Assembly (NCBI GenBank): GCA_028023455.1
Contig: JAQFVV010000021.1
Coordinates: 3,500,853 to 3,564,852, forward strand
Length of the DNA: 64,000 bases
DNA from: Epiperipatus broadwayi
Taxonomy: Eukaryota > Onychophora > Udeonychophora > Euonychophora > Peripatidae
Direction: 5' to 3'
Shown: piece by piece, positions 34,811-46,839 of the stretch
Position numbering within the stretch: position 1 is the first letter of the stretch
Layout of the letters: every line of letters starts with the position of its first letter
Translations under genes and position numbers: made by a program
Notes under the pieces: generated by a model
Databases searched by the model: none
What the model was told of the DNA's origin: nothing
What the model saw: only the letters and a program-made list of their open reading frames with translations

Positions 34811-35494
34811 AAATAGCAATTCCTCAAACTTTAATGAGCAGGCTTCAATCTTCAGTTTCTTAAGCTAGAGTGGAGGCTGAATAGTTTGAAAGGATTAATT
34901 CCTCTATTTACATATATAAGAAAGATTCAGTTTAAGCAAATTACATACTGCCTTAGAATAATATATAATTAATAAAAACTCTATATTAATGATATCACAC
35001 TCATTTTTTCAAGCAGAAATAATGCATACATTTAAATTTCATTGTCATCATCAATTTATTAATAGGTTGTGTGATTTAGAACAGCATTAAAATGGCTCCC
35101 TCAAGCAGCTAAGAATTCCTGGATTGAAGTTTAAACTGGTTTCTTGAACTGCAGCTAACCTGGATTACATTTGTGTGTATTGTAGTACTGTAGTTTAGTG
35201 CAATCATGGAGGCCAACTGGGGTATCAAGACTTTTAATTTGAACATGTTATTTCTGAAGCTTGATATCAGATGACCTCAGAAAGCAATTAATCATTAAAC
35301 TATGTTATATAAGTAGAAATAGTGTGCAATACTAGTAATAAAATGTGACTGATGCTACAAAAAAAATGTGACAAATAATAATCATTTATTCTTAATCATT
35401 TTGCCAGGAAATTTTTGGGGTCACAAACCTTTTTTTAAAAGAGAAATTATTTAACATCAATTCCTTTACATATGTTAATGATATTATATATATA

Positions 35495-36290
35495 TATATC
35501 AAAAGCTAAGAGTTATCTCTGCTTACATGGATATAATCTTCTCATTTCTATTCTTTATTATAATAACAATCCATGGAAATATTTAATTCAACTCTCCAAG
35601 AAGTTTAAAATATTATTTGCAGAATATCAAGAAAGATATTATTTTTTCACATTCTCATATCTATAATTGTGATTCTCTGAGTTTAAATCCATTTAACAAC
35701 TTGGGTTTGAAGTAAAAGAGGATCTCCTTTCACTTCAATAAAAAACTGCAGCAGAATATCTATTTATAGGTTAATGAGAAGACATGTTTAGATTCAGTGG
35801 TTGTGAATTAGTAGTAATTGATAGTTTCTTGGTAACATCAAAATCTATTATCTCTGTTTACATGAATATAATTTCATTTCTCTTCTTTATTATAATAACA
35901 ATCCATGGAAATATTTAATTCAACTTATATAACTTTCCAAGAAGTTTAAAATATTATTTGCAGAATATCAAGAAATGTTATTTTTTCACATTCTCACATC
36001 TATAATTGTGGCTCTCTGTGTTTAAATCCATTTAACAACTTCGGTTTGAAGTAAAAGAGGATCTCCTTTTACTTCAATAAAAACAACTCCAGCCAAAGAG
36101 CTATTTATAGGTTAATGAGAAGACATGTTTAGATTCAGTGATTGTGAATTAGTAGTAATTGATAGTTTCTTGGCAACATTAAAATTTAAAAGTTATTTCT
36201 GTTTACAAGGATATTATCTCCTCATTTCTATTCTTTACTATAATAACAATCCATGAAAATATTTAATTCAACATATATATAAACAGAACC
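35495..36290. repeat. Tandem repeat, ~332-348-bp period, 2.3 units
   Basis: The phrase 'taataacaatccatggaaatatttaattcaac' recurs at 35561, 35893 and 36241. Units are about 90% alike and have no coding potential. The flanks 34810-35490 show only weak SINE-like matches. Confidence 0.85.
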
Positions 36291-37560
36291 ATTTGCATTT
36301 GCCAGCTGAAATTCAAATATAAATATCAATATCATCAAATGCTAAATTATTCCAGCAATGATTACAAATGCTTCTATTTATTGTATAATTACATTTAGGA
36401 GTTTTTCAAAGTTTAAAAATGATTATAGTATTAAACTTGTTTTGATACATACTTTTAAATTATGTTAGTTTATTACCTATTGAGGTCTTTGCTGATTTAT
36501 ATTCACACTTCTTGTTTGCAAAGATCTGAATTTTAATATACATAACAATTTTGCAGCTTATATATGTCAGAGGATGATATTTTAGCTATGTTGCTTTATT
36601 CAGACCTTATGTTTGTCTCATAGGTGGCGGCACAGCTGCAATATTCATAGATTCAAAGATTTAAATATTAGAAATTAAATGGAAATACTAAAATATTTTT
36701 AGAAGTAATTTTTCATCTATGATATAATGAAACAAAGTATCAATACATTTTCTAGAAATTTTATTTTTGTTCAAAATATTTTAAATTAAAAACAAATTCA
36801 CATATGTAAATATTACTGTCTGATTTACACTCTTTATAAAATATTAGATATGAACTAAAATTCAGTTTTAACTCAAAATGTTTCAGATAAAAAGACAATT
36901 ACTACATGACACGATTTCAGCTTGTAATGTTTGTTTTTAATGAGTGTTTTGTTTCATTATATTGTAGCTGAAAAAATTACTTACAAAAAGGCACAGAGTA
37001 TAACCATTAAATTTCCATATTTAAATATATGTATATATAAACCAAATAAAAACATCCATCATTGATTAATAATTATAATAATAATAAAGTATTAAAAATG
37101 TTTATTAGCAAATATAAAAATTCAGAAGTACTTTCGGTTACTTTTTTAACCATTCTCAACTGCTAAACATCTTAAAATTTTAATAAAGAAAATATAATAA
37201 AAAGAAAATCAAGGAGGTGATTTTTATAAACAGAAAATCATTAATTAATAGGCAAAGTGTTCATAATAGAATTCATGAATCTTGGAATATCATTTCTGAA
37301 AATTTTTAAATGTTTCATAATTAGGAATAATTGTGAATGTAACTGAAAGTGCTTTTGAATTTACATATAGATCTAAATCACATGAAAGCAGACCACACTT
37401 ATCAGTACCAAGAATCTTCTATCTGGGTCAATGCAATCTTTTTGCTTGATAGCAGATTGCGGATTCTTGTTATTGAATAGGTGTGAGCTGCTTTCATTGA
37501 TCTACATTAATAAACCAGTCTAGTTTTGAGCAAAATCAGCTTTATATATATATAACAATA
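36291..37560. other. AT-rich intronic stretch without recognised features
   Basis: I see no exon, LINE motif or repeat match here, apart from a short phrase near 37128 ('agaagtactttcggtta') that also occurs in the hairpin just downstream. Confidence 0.5.
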
Positions 37561-37561
37561 A

Positions 37562-37702
37562 AAGTAATAAATATAATGGTAATAAACTATTATATACAGT
37601 CTTTCGATCTGCAAAGTACTTTTGGTTAATTCCTTAACCAAAAGTACTTCTGCGGATTGAAAGACGTCATATAATAGTTTATTACCATCATATTTATTAT
37701 TA
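37562..37702. repeat. Near-perfect 141-bp hairpin
   Basis: The left half (37562-37630) is the reverse complement of the right half (37633-37702) with few mismatches. The innermost 16 bp on each side (aagtacttttggttaa and complement) are perfect. It is probably a foldback MITE; no target duplication can be set in the AT-rich flank. Confidence 0.75.
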
Positions 37703-38167
37703 TTACAATAGTTTTTATAATTAACAGACATTTTATTTGTATATATAACTGAAAGTAACAAAGATCTGAAAGTCAACTGTTAGGAAAGTTAGATAAGAGA
37801 GCAAAAAAATGGGAAGATGTCAAATATAAAAGATTAAAATAACAGGAAATCATCTCACTTTAAAACTAATAATGAAAATATAGAAGAATAGCTTTCTCCT
37901 TTTTTGAATGATTGATCAACAACAGTATGGATCTAGCAGTAAAATAAGTATATTTCATGAGATAAAAGAGAAATATACTTAACATTAACACTATATGGGA
38001 GTTGGGTCACATCAGAAGAGAACCAAAAACATCTATTCTTTGAGTGTAGTAGCCTACAATACACTCGATCTTATATTATAAAAATTTATCAGAAAAAGAA
38101 TGCCATTATAAGTTTAATTATTGAGTCTTTTCCAAATGCCTGTTTCGCAGAAATAAGAAGTACAACA

Positions 38168-38267
38168 CACATCAAGCGTTGGTGGCCGAGTGGTTAGGAC
38201 AGCTGCCTTACAAGCGGTTGTCCCAGGGTTCACTTCCGGACGACACTTTGACACATAAAAAAAAAAG
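38168..38267 (+). mobile_element. SINE-alpha with 11-bp TSD
   Basis: The tRNA-like head (ggccgagtggttagg A box, agggttcacttcc B box, TTACAAG anticodon loop) is followed by TTTGACACATA and an A run. It is flanked by GAAGTACAACA at 38157-38167 and 38268-38278, a perfect target-site duplication. Confidence 0.85.
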
Positions 38268-38588
38268 GAAGTACAACATTTATACTATATGCATTATGGT
38301 ACACTTATCTTTACAATAGTAATGCAAGAAATTTTAACACCTTTAAAAACAAATTAAGAGATAATAAAACAGATTTAAAAAATCACTCCATCAGACATTT
38401 TCACAACCACTTGGTCACTTATCTACCAGTGCTCTAACCTCTAGTGAGATGCATTTTCTGTTCTCTATTTTATTATAAATGTTTTTAATAATAGTACAAT
38501 TCACCTAATGCTACTGAAAATACTTATTGTGGTATTCTTTGATTAATTTTGTATTATTTTTTCTTTCTTTTAAACTGAAATATATATA

Positions 38589-39040
38589 AGAGCTTGTTTG
38601 AACTATTGGTACACTCCCTATGTTACATATTTGTAAATACAAGCTTGTGAAAGCAATATCATGTAATATATGACTTGCTTTATTGATTATTATAATGTTG
38701 CCCTTGAGGCTTTGGCAATGCTAAGGCTATTAATGTATGATAGATCTGAATTTGGTTGACCTATATAGCTATTTAAGTTAGATAACTGGAGTTAAAGACA
38801 TTTTTATGTCTGAAAGTTTCAGATTTTCTACTTAAATATTATGCATTAAGTAAGTTTCTGGATATTTAATTGATATTTTAGATCTAGTGTCTGAATGTTT
38901 TAGCTCCTCACTGAGGTGAGCCAAAGCTCAAAACCAATTGGTCTGGGGATAGGAATATTCTAGATAGAGATTTTAAATATCTTTCTCTTACCACATTTAA
39001 GAACTTGTTTGAGCTATTGGTACATTCCTTATATTATATA
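38589..39040 (+). mobile_element. Hammerhead-bearing repeat, B type, with terminal direct repeats
   Basis: It opens with 'agagcttgtttgaactattggtacactccctatgttacat' (38589) and closes with a variant of the same ~40 bp (38999), so the monomer is 410 bp. The body is colinear with 21154-21507. The hammerhead near 38906-38948 has perfect stem II (GAGC-CAAA-GCTC), good inner helix I (CCTCA/TGGGG) and a GTC site ending at 38943, but A9 and G12 are changed (CTGAGGT, AAAAC), so it should be inactive. Confidence 0.65.
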
Positions 39041-39114
39041 TATATATATATATCCCTTTAAAATGAAATATCTGTAGATGTACCCTTGAATAAAGTTCCT
39101 TCTAAAAACTAAAA

Positions 39115-39560
39115 TTTGAAACAAAATGGAATTCAATAAAAAGTCTAAAAAGGAACTTTGTTTGAGGCATAACTTTAAAAATGAAGATTACAATTATTAT
39201 AGCTATATTATTTATGGTTCTTTATGGATGTGAAAATTGGACACTAAAAATGAATTTTAAAAAAATATTGATAATTTGGAATCATAGTGCTGAAGATTTT
39301 TGAGAAAATTATAGGTAGCAAGAGAGTAATTCAGAATAGAACTTTTTCTTAATGCACAGATATTTATATGGAGATTCTTATTTTAGTCATATTATGAAAT
39401 GATTTAATTTCATTAATAAAGTGAATGATGTCTGAAAGATGATGAGTAACATGGTATGGGTAAACTATGTAGCCTAAAAAACTATCAAAATAATGGATTG
39501 TTCTGAAGAAATATCAATCATTACTGACTTGGCAGTATGTAATAATATCATTGTTAAATA
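39115..39560 (+). pseudogene. LINE C-terminal relic
   Basis: A segment reading ITIIIAILFMVLYGCENWTLKM lies near 39185-39260, which is the 'YGCExWT' landmark after the RT thumb in RTE-type LINEs. A degraded tail follows. Other frames are closed. Confidence 0.5.
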
Positions 39561-39624
39561 GCATTTTCTTTTTATAGTTATTGTATGTATTTTCTGTATG
39601 TGTGTAACAGTCAGATAACTATAT

Positions 39625-39790
39625 ATCATTTATCCAAATGGCTTTATTGTCTGAAAGCTTATAAGAAGTTTGAGTACTGGTCATAGCAGAACCAGACAGA
39701 GTTCATCCTAAAATCCAACATTCAAGAATATGACAATCTACCACTGTGCTATTTGCACAGGGCAGTGAAATAAATTGCTTGGAAAATTGT
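39625..39790 (-). mobile_element. SINE-beta copy, minus strand
   Basis: It carries 'aaatggctttattgtctgaaagcttataagaagtttgagtactgg' and a reverse tRNA-like head near 39735-39770. The region from 39800 to 41400 has no recognised gene; a B-box-like tRNA remnant lies near 41170 on the minus strand. Confidence 0.55.
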
Positions 39791-41415
39791 AACAAATTCA
39801 ATTTAGGAACCTTTAGGTCTTGAGTTTGTAACTTGGTCAACCATGAAGAACAGTTATTCCTATAAATGTAATGTTTAATATGTTTCCGTAAATCATTTTT
39901 AAAAAATATTACTTTTTTATAGATATAAAATTTAAAAAAATTTCTATCATTTAATGACAAAAAAAATTGGAAAAGATTTCTTACGTCTCATTTGAAATAT
40001 AGTATTTTATAAAGATCAATAAGAGCCTGTTTTTGAAACGAATCAAATAAGCTGGTGAAAAATAACATTCAATCTATATTTAATTTTAAAATGCTCAAAT
40101 TGTCAGCTGTGCATGACTATTCAAACATAGATGAAATATATTTCGATGATGATAAAAAATTAAAAAGACTAAAAAAAGAAATGCAGTCTATCAGAAAATA
40201 GGATCATGTGATGTTTAAATATCAAAAATGGTAGGGTAAGATTTGAACCAAGACTGTTTAACTCTTGAGTCTAGCAAGTTAAAGAAATTTCAATTAGTAG
40301 AACAAAATGTGAATCCTGCTTTAGTACTAATGAATGGCTTCTTCAGATGAAAAAAGGCCACAGGGGTAACCTACAGAAAAAAAACCTATGAATAATGACA
40401 TGCATAAATGAAATAAATAAAAAACAATGAAGATAACAGAAAAAAAAGAATTACATTGTCTTAAATGAATAAATAATAGCAGTTTATAATACTTTTTTGT
40501 TAATTTTAAAATTAGATAGAGGTGAACACTTTCATTTACTTAATTGCATAAACAGTGACTAGAAGAAAAAATTCAATGGGAGGTCATGTTTTCAGTAGTT
40601 TGATACTTCAGAAGTAACAGTTGAGCTTTGATCCAGAAACCATTAACCTTTGGATTTATCATTTTATTACTATATATTATATTAAACAGTGTATGGCAAG
40701 TATTGAGTAAGCTAATCAACACTAGGTAAAAATGCAAACAGATTTCCATGTCTGTTTTTTGGTTAATTGATCTTCTCCATGCAACAATCTGTTTAGTGAC
40801 TAATGTAGATTTTCATGCTATTCAGGCTAAGGAGTTTTAACATTCAAAGGTTTTGAATCCAGCATAAGTTGTTTTGTCAAAAATATAATATCAACACAGA
40901 ATGCGGGTAAGACAACAGACATCTGGTGGCAATTGTTATGATATCTTTTTGACCGATGAGCTTTTCTTATGATCAATGGTCTTGTTAGAATGTCTAAGAT
41001 AGCTAATAAAAAGAACGCCTACAATGCTAATGATCCATTTAAATTAAGAAAAAGGTGTCACACCTTTAATTAATTCAGTAATGAGTTCCAGTTTCATTGT
41101 AGGTAATATTGGATATATAATATTTAAATACAAGTATATTACCTATATTGAGCATAAAGTAATTAGAAAGGATTTGAACTCGGACTTTCAAGCTCCTACA
41201 TATATCCACTCCGTCTCATATAACTGATATGTACATGACCATATACATGTGAAGAAAAAAAAATGTCCAATCTTGTAATTTGTAAGAATAAACAATATTT
41301 CTATTAATAATAATAAAATCAATGCTGTTTGTTTACTCGGAAAACTTAGAAGCACACTAAATGATCCTTCATATATCTTATTTCTTTACCGTATTAACAA
41401 AAAATAGTATAAATA

Positions 41416-41530
41416 GTCAAGCGTTGTTAGCCGAGAGGTCATCGCAACCGCCTTGCAAGCAAGTAGTTGGTTGCAGACGGTTGTGGGTTCGCGTCCCGGC
41501 CGATGCTATGACATATGAAAAAAAAAAAAA
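41416..41530 (+). mobile_element. SINE-alpha, long-variable-arm subtype, 12-bp TSD
   Basis: It is nearly identical in layout to the copy at 23272 and better preserved (GTGGGTTCGCGTCCCGGCCG B-box region). Flanks are ATAGTATAAATA (41404-41415) and ATAGTGTAAATA (41531-41542). Tail is GACATATGAAAAA. Confidence 0.85.
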
Positions 41531-41572
41531 ATAGTGTAAATAATTAATTTTTAAGACTCAAAATGCCTATTA

Positions 41573-41674
41573 CGTCAAGCGTTGGTGGCCTAGTAGTTAG
41601 CATAGCTGCTTTCCAAGCAGCTGGCCCGTGTTCGCTTCCCGGTCAACGCATTTGACATATGAAAAAAAAAAAAA
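41573..41674 (+). mobile_element. SINE-alpha, tRNA-Gly(UCC)-like, 8-bp TSD
   Basis: The head is close to a full tRNA-Gly with TTCCAAG anticodon loop and closing acceptor stem GCGTTGG/TCAACGC. Tail is TTTGACATATGAAAAA. Flanked by GCCTATTA at 41565-41572 and 41675-41682. It lies only 43 bp after the other SINE-alpha subtype. Confidence 0.85.
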
Positions 41675-41799
41675 GCCTATTATTAAACTTTGAATACTGA
41701 CTTTAAGAAAATTGAGTGCAATATATTTACTTGTATAACGCTATATAGTAATATTTAATTATTTATTACTGTAATTTATAATTTCATTTACCAGATTAT

Positions 41800-42210
41800 A
41801 ATCAGATCTATAATGTGATCTAGCATTAGGGATGCATAAAACTTATCAGTCCTCCTCCTGGTTTAACTCTTATCCCTAGACCATAATTTATTTTAAATTT
41901 CTACTAATAAAGATGATCATGTGCTATTATTTGGTCATTGTTCTCTATACCTATTTATCCCATCCTACCTTCATTTGGATTTTCTTTTTTCTCAAGCAGC
42001 TATCTTACAACCAATCAGCTTATCTTTCAACATTGACTGCTGGAGAATAAAACAAGAATAGAAAACTATCCAAACTCTTATTATCTGGCTATTGGAAAAC
42101 CGGATGAATACTGACTTCCCCTTTAATGCTTCTGTCTATGGCTGTTGGAGGCCTTTGCTTTGCAATGGGTTATTTATTAAAAAGGCTGTTTCACCTTTTT
42201 TTACTTTCAT
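41800..42210 (+). repeat. Dispersed repeat F, copy 1
   Basis: The 3' part ('ggcctttgctttgcaatgggttatttattaaaaaggctgtttcacctttt') matches 52350-52440, and upstream parts match more weakly. Class unknown. The stretch 42211-43599 after it is AT-rich with no recognised gene. Confidence 0.5.
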
Positions 42211-43599
42211 ACGCTAAACTTAAACTTAATGTGCATACAATCAATCACAACAATCAAATTCTTTTATTCTGAAAAAAAATTCATTCCTTTGTATCATAAT
42301 CAACCACAGCGCTTTAATTATTTTAATTTATTTAATAATTTTTAATACATCTTTCTATATGTTACATTTGACTCTTTTTTTTCTTTTAACAACGGTTCCC
42401 GGGTTAATTCCGATTAAATTAGGAAAAAAATCTCAGCCGAGTCGAATGGAACTGTAGCACTAATTCCGTGATTTTAGCGTTTGAACTTCACATGTATACA
42501 TAAATGTTCCCTTATTATTATTAGCAATCAGATAATTTCATGTTTGACGGCAAATTTGATGTTTTGATCAACCTCATGAATTTTTTCAATGCAAACTAAC
42601 TTAAAGATCGTTGTAAATTAAATTGTAGATGAAACTTTTATAACTTGCTTTTCTTTTAAATTAAAAAAAAAAAAAGGTTATTTTTTTTTTTTACTTAATG
42701 CTTCTCTATAGATGGCACTAGTATACAGATCAACAACTTTATTTGAATTAAATATATACTATACCTAATTTCTCTTGGAGTTGGAACTCGTTAACGATGA
42801 GATGATAGTATATATAACATATTAATAAAAATTATAAAGTTTAACTATTGTTTTAGTATATGAATATAATTTCGGAAAATCTTATATTAATTAAATGAAA
42901 ATTATTTAATATAAATGATATATACACACAATCACCTTTCCTTAATAATATTAAAATATTTTAAGTTCAAAAGTTTTAAAAAAAAAGGGGGTATTCTCGT
43001 GTTAAGGGGAAAAAAAAATTATTAAAATTTCAAAACAGTTTATTATTTTAGCTAAATGTAGACAGACAATATAACAATCTTTAAATAACCCATTCCAAGG
43101 TCTCTCCAGCAGCGCCTCGTAGAGGAATAGTGGAGTAAATAAATTTGTGATTTATGAAATAGGGAATATAACATCTCTTATTATATATGTGTGTGTGTGT
43201 GTTAGAAGATATGAATTGTGTATACATCGCATTATAAAATTTAAAAAAAAAAAATCGAAAATAAAAGTAAATCATTGATCAGTAAAATATTTTTAAAGTT
43301 GAAACATTTCGTAACAATTCTAAATGCTGCGCGTAATTATTTTTAAAAAGTAATAATACACCCAATTCTTTATCGAACACAATATATAATAAAACAAAAG
43401 CAATTAATCTACAGATATTTTTCCTTCTTCTTCGGCAAACTAAACTTCTCCATTCTTTGATAAAGCCAAAAGTTAGAATCAATTCAAGAGTTGAAGCTTT
43501 AGATGAATTAAATATGCGGTAGTCATTTATTACTCAGACTTACTAAAGATGCTGCCAGAAATGAAAACTGCTTTTTTAAAAAAATAAAAAAAAAAACAG

Positions 43600-45712
43600 G
43601 TATCTTAACCCCTTCTTAAAGGAGGTAGAGGGAAGGCTACCCGGTGTATTTGTACGGTGCTAGGGGAGGTGATTCACCACATTTCTTATGTAGACAATGT
43701 AACCATCATCCTCCCGTCTGTGAAGCACCTTCCCCACCTATTAGAGCAATATGCCACCAAATATCACCTAAAAATAAATCCTACAAAGACAGCTGTCTGG
43801 CATGCCAAAAGTGGGAAAACCATTGCATCCAATTTCACCGGTGCACCTCAAAATTTCCTCGGGCTGCCAGTAGCCCTATCAAGGCCAGAAATGAAAGGAA
43901 AGTTCCAAGAGATGTTACTGGAAAAAACCAAAAAGGTGGCTGACACCTTATCCTTGATCTCCCTGCCACTTCCAGGGAAGTTGACACTGCTGAATATGCT
44001 AATCTTTCCATGGATAGCATATTACCTTCCATTTGTCAAGCTGACCAAGGCATTCCAAAATAAAATCAGATCGCAATGCATGAAAGTGTTGTGGAAAAAA
44101 ACACTTGGCAAAATCATATGTATAAGCCTTAATAAAATGAGAAAACCCAAAAAATTAAACAGACTTGGTCTTCATGAAATTCGGGTGCTATTCATGCAAA
44201 GGGTCATAGCCACTCTAAGGGCAGCCAAAGAACAAAAAGAAAGAAACCAGAACACCCCACCAGTCAAATCTACAGACACCACACCTCCTAACAAGGGCAA
44301 ATGGATGGCAGAAATGGAAAATCACATGGCAAGACTCATTTCCGCCAAACAAGACTTCCTTGATGGTAAAATCAAATACTGGGAGACATATAAACTCATG
44401 TATCCCGATCAGCAAATCAACCCAGTTAGACTAGAACTGTCATTAAAATTGCTAATAAAAAAATCCAAATTCTGGTCATTAGATACCAGGCTAATAAATT
44501 TCATTGTGAAATACAATCCGAATGCATTACTGACAAACCAGTTCCTAGTAGACCATAGAGGATTCAGAAATATATCTCCTATTGGCTCATGTCACCAAGA
44601 AGAGGAATGCATAGGCCACCTTTGTTCAAATCTAAAAGACATAGAAATTGAAGCTGTGAACCAGTATAAGGTCAGGTTGTTTTCAAATGCTTGATATCCA
44701 TACAGCACTAAAACCTGGGGAATTCACCACAATCAGATTGGCAATCATGATACTCTTTGTCAAGTGGTGTACCAGGTGTCATTGTGTTTTTCAAAACTGC
44801 ATGGCAAACCTGTGGGAGGTGTTCAAAGAATACCTCCACAATTTAAAAGCCAGAGATCATCTCATATCCTCTCCTAAACTGTTTGGCAACACTCGGGAAC
44901 AAATTGTGATGGATAACTTGACAATTACAACTCATAAAAGGTCATCCATACTATAAAACAAAACTAAAAAAAACTATTCCATGCAAGGGTCGAGGACAAT
45001 ACAACAACTGTGGGGTCAGCTCCTTGCCACACCTGTCCACCCATTAACAGGTGATCAAACAGTAATCTAATAAATTAATAAACTATAGTGAAACACATCA
45101 ACATAAATAAATGTGTAAACTAGATAAAGACCCAGCTGCTTACCCAACTGAACACACAAAACCTCACAATAATTAACCCTCAGTTTCGCTGCATATTGAC
45201 CGTCATGCCTATTGTCATTGCATAATGAACGGCATGGTCAGTGAAAACAAAACATCAAATTCGAACTATATACATCCAAAATGAAACTTAATAAACAATC
45301 AAACCTCAATAAAACTCAGAAACCACATATCAACTTCAATTCTATCACAAACTTCCTAGTGCTCGATCTCTCAAATAAGTAAAAATGCTGGTCTTGAGAA
45401 AGACAATCAACCGACGATGCAGCTTAATTAGTTGCTGACTCAATCTACTATAGCATAAACTACCAAAATCATTCACCCTAGCCTACATAAATGCTAAAAT
45501 CTAGGAAGCATATGGTACTGAACTCAATCAAAGTAGCCATATGTTGGACCAGATGATCCACACACCTGATCAGGGCTATATATGCTGAAACTATAATCAT
45601 GTAAAACAGACAATTACAATATCGATGCGGCACACCTTCTGATCCTTGTCTTCAATCAAAAGCATGTATCTCTCTGTAATAAACTTTATTCCTTAATAAT
45701 AATAAAAAAAAA
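43600..45712 (+). mobile_element. 5'-truncated LINE of a different clade ('LINE3')
   Basis: A ~2.1-kb block less AT-rich than its surroundings. It holds a long RT-derived frame, then a ~750-bp 3' untranslated region that ends with an AATAAA-like signal (aataaactttatt, near 45678) and an A-rich tail. This poly-A end, unlike the TGATGA ends of the RTE copies, marks a different clade, possibly L1-like. The 5' junction lies next to an A-rich tract at 43577-43597; no clear target duplication could be set. Confidence 0.7.
43609..44956 (+). pseudogene. LINE3 reverse transcriptase C-terminal half
   Basis: The frame is open from 43609 to the stop at 44694 without a natural ATG start, because the N-terminal part is missing. 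The catalytic motif reads YVDN (43687-43698) where YADD is expected. The thumb follows: YHLKINPTKTAVW, FLGLPVA, and LPLPGKLTLLNMLIFPWIAYYL. The last resembles the GRLTLIKSVL-type block of L1-like elements. Near 44590-44630 CHQEEECIGHLC has the spacing of the C-E-H-C zinc-binding motif found after the RT in several LINE clades. Coding continues in another frame from 44687 to 44956 (WCTRCHCVFQNCMANLWEVFKEYL...), so a one-base shift lies near 44690. The clade call is uncertain. Confidence 0.65.
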
Positions 45713-46059
45713 AATTCCTTTAGGTCTGCAATTACAAATAATAATAAAAAAAATGTATTATGATGGAAAAATTTGCCTTTGAAAAAAGATTTTATAATGA
45801 TAAATATTTCTATTTTTTCAAGTCAAACTTTTATTTCTACTTGCAAATAACAATATAAATTAAGAATACTTACATAAAAAAAGAAAAATAATTTTGCCAT
45901 TATACTAACAATAAACTTAGTTAAGACAATTATCAAGTCAAATGAAATACTGAATAATCTTAAAATGTCTGTATTCTTCTCTTTATACTTCTGCTATTAT
46001 TAAACTTATTTCTGTATTCTAGAATACTATAGTTTGTTTAAACCCTTTCGTTTTTTAAT

Positions 46060-46262
46060 ACCTTATTTTAGTGAGTGGCTATATGTTCGTTTATTATCTG
46101 AACAAGCATATATTACTAAGAGTTGCAATAGTAAAAATGTGTGGAGTGGACATTAAAAAATTGACTTGTTCAGTTCCTTTTAAGGCCTCCAAAACGAATC
46201 AAATGATTTCCTATCAACTGACAGCTTACTTCTTTCTTTACTTATACATTAAGTACTTTATC
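46060..46262 (+). repeat. Dispersed repeat G, copy 2
   Basis: Matches 32960-33150 (see that entry): 'aaatgtgtggagtggacatta...gttccttttaaggcctccaaaacgaatcaaa'. The 64-codon open frame in it has no recognisable domain. Confidence 0.5.
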
Positions 46263-46316
46263 TAAATTATTATTAATATAAATAAACAATATTTACACAG
46301 TCTTCTATGCCTATAT

Positions 46317-46740
46317 AATAATTTTTTATTAGTCATTCATTAGATTAGAATTATCCAATAGTGAATAATATTATCTATAGTGTAATTTTCACTACACGAC
46401 TCTCACACAAGGTAGGGACTGATTTCTATCCACCTTTAACACCTTGTGGAGGAATGTAATCAGAAACATATGACCGAAGACATGAAAAAAGTGTATGATC
46501 CCCAAGATGCACATTTCATGTTAAATCAGCACTCATCAGTTGGCCCAGACTACAATCTCTTTCATGTATCTTTATCATTGTTCAGTATATATATATAGCA
46601 AATTACTACAGTTTAATTGACATGTCAAATATGCTGCCCTCACAACTTTGGCACAAATCACTTAATGAAGGTATATTAATAATTTTTATTAGTCATTCAT
46701 TAGCCATGAAAATTACACTACAGAAATATTATTCATAATT
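46317..46740 (-). mobile_element. Hammerhead-bearing repeat, E type
   Basis: The phrase 'aataattNtttattagtcattcattag' occurs at 46317 and 46678, 361 bp apart, so there is one monomer plus a terminal direct repeat. It is related to 63745-64000, 34600-34810, 23535-24165 and the partial copy at 53660-53845. It has no sequence similarity to the B-type body beyond the ribozyme core. Confidence 0.6.
46502..46543 (-). ncRNA. Hammerhead ribozyme motif, E type
   Basis: On the minus strand, inner helix I pairs CCAA (46543-46540) with TTGG (46505-46502), and short outer pairs GTC/GAT and GTA/TAC follow. The core strand CTGATGA is at 46539-46533. A 15-nt stem II hairpin pairs GTG with CAT (46532-46518). 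GAAA is at 46517-46514. Helix III pairs ATG with CAT around a TG loop, and the cleavage site ATC ends at 46506. The core is intact. Confidence 0.55.
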
Positions 46741-46839
46741 GAATCTCTTGTAATTTTTTATCAGCAATGAAAATCATGAAACCATAAAAATATTTTTGAA
46801 AAATTACAAGTATTTTCTATATATTATTTTATTATTTAT

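Noticed and set aside
43644-43943. 99-codon frame overlapping the LINE3 RT
   Set aside because: It is an out-of-frame shadow of the RT reading frame.
45555-45597. A CTGATCA...GCTGAAAC motif in the LINE3 3' end resembling a hammerhead
   Set aside because: G8 is replaced by C, stem II does not pair well, and no helix I partner or NUH site is in place.
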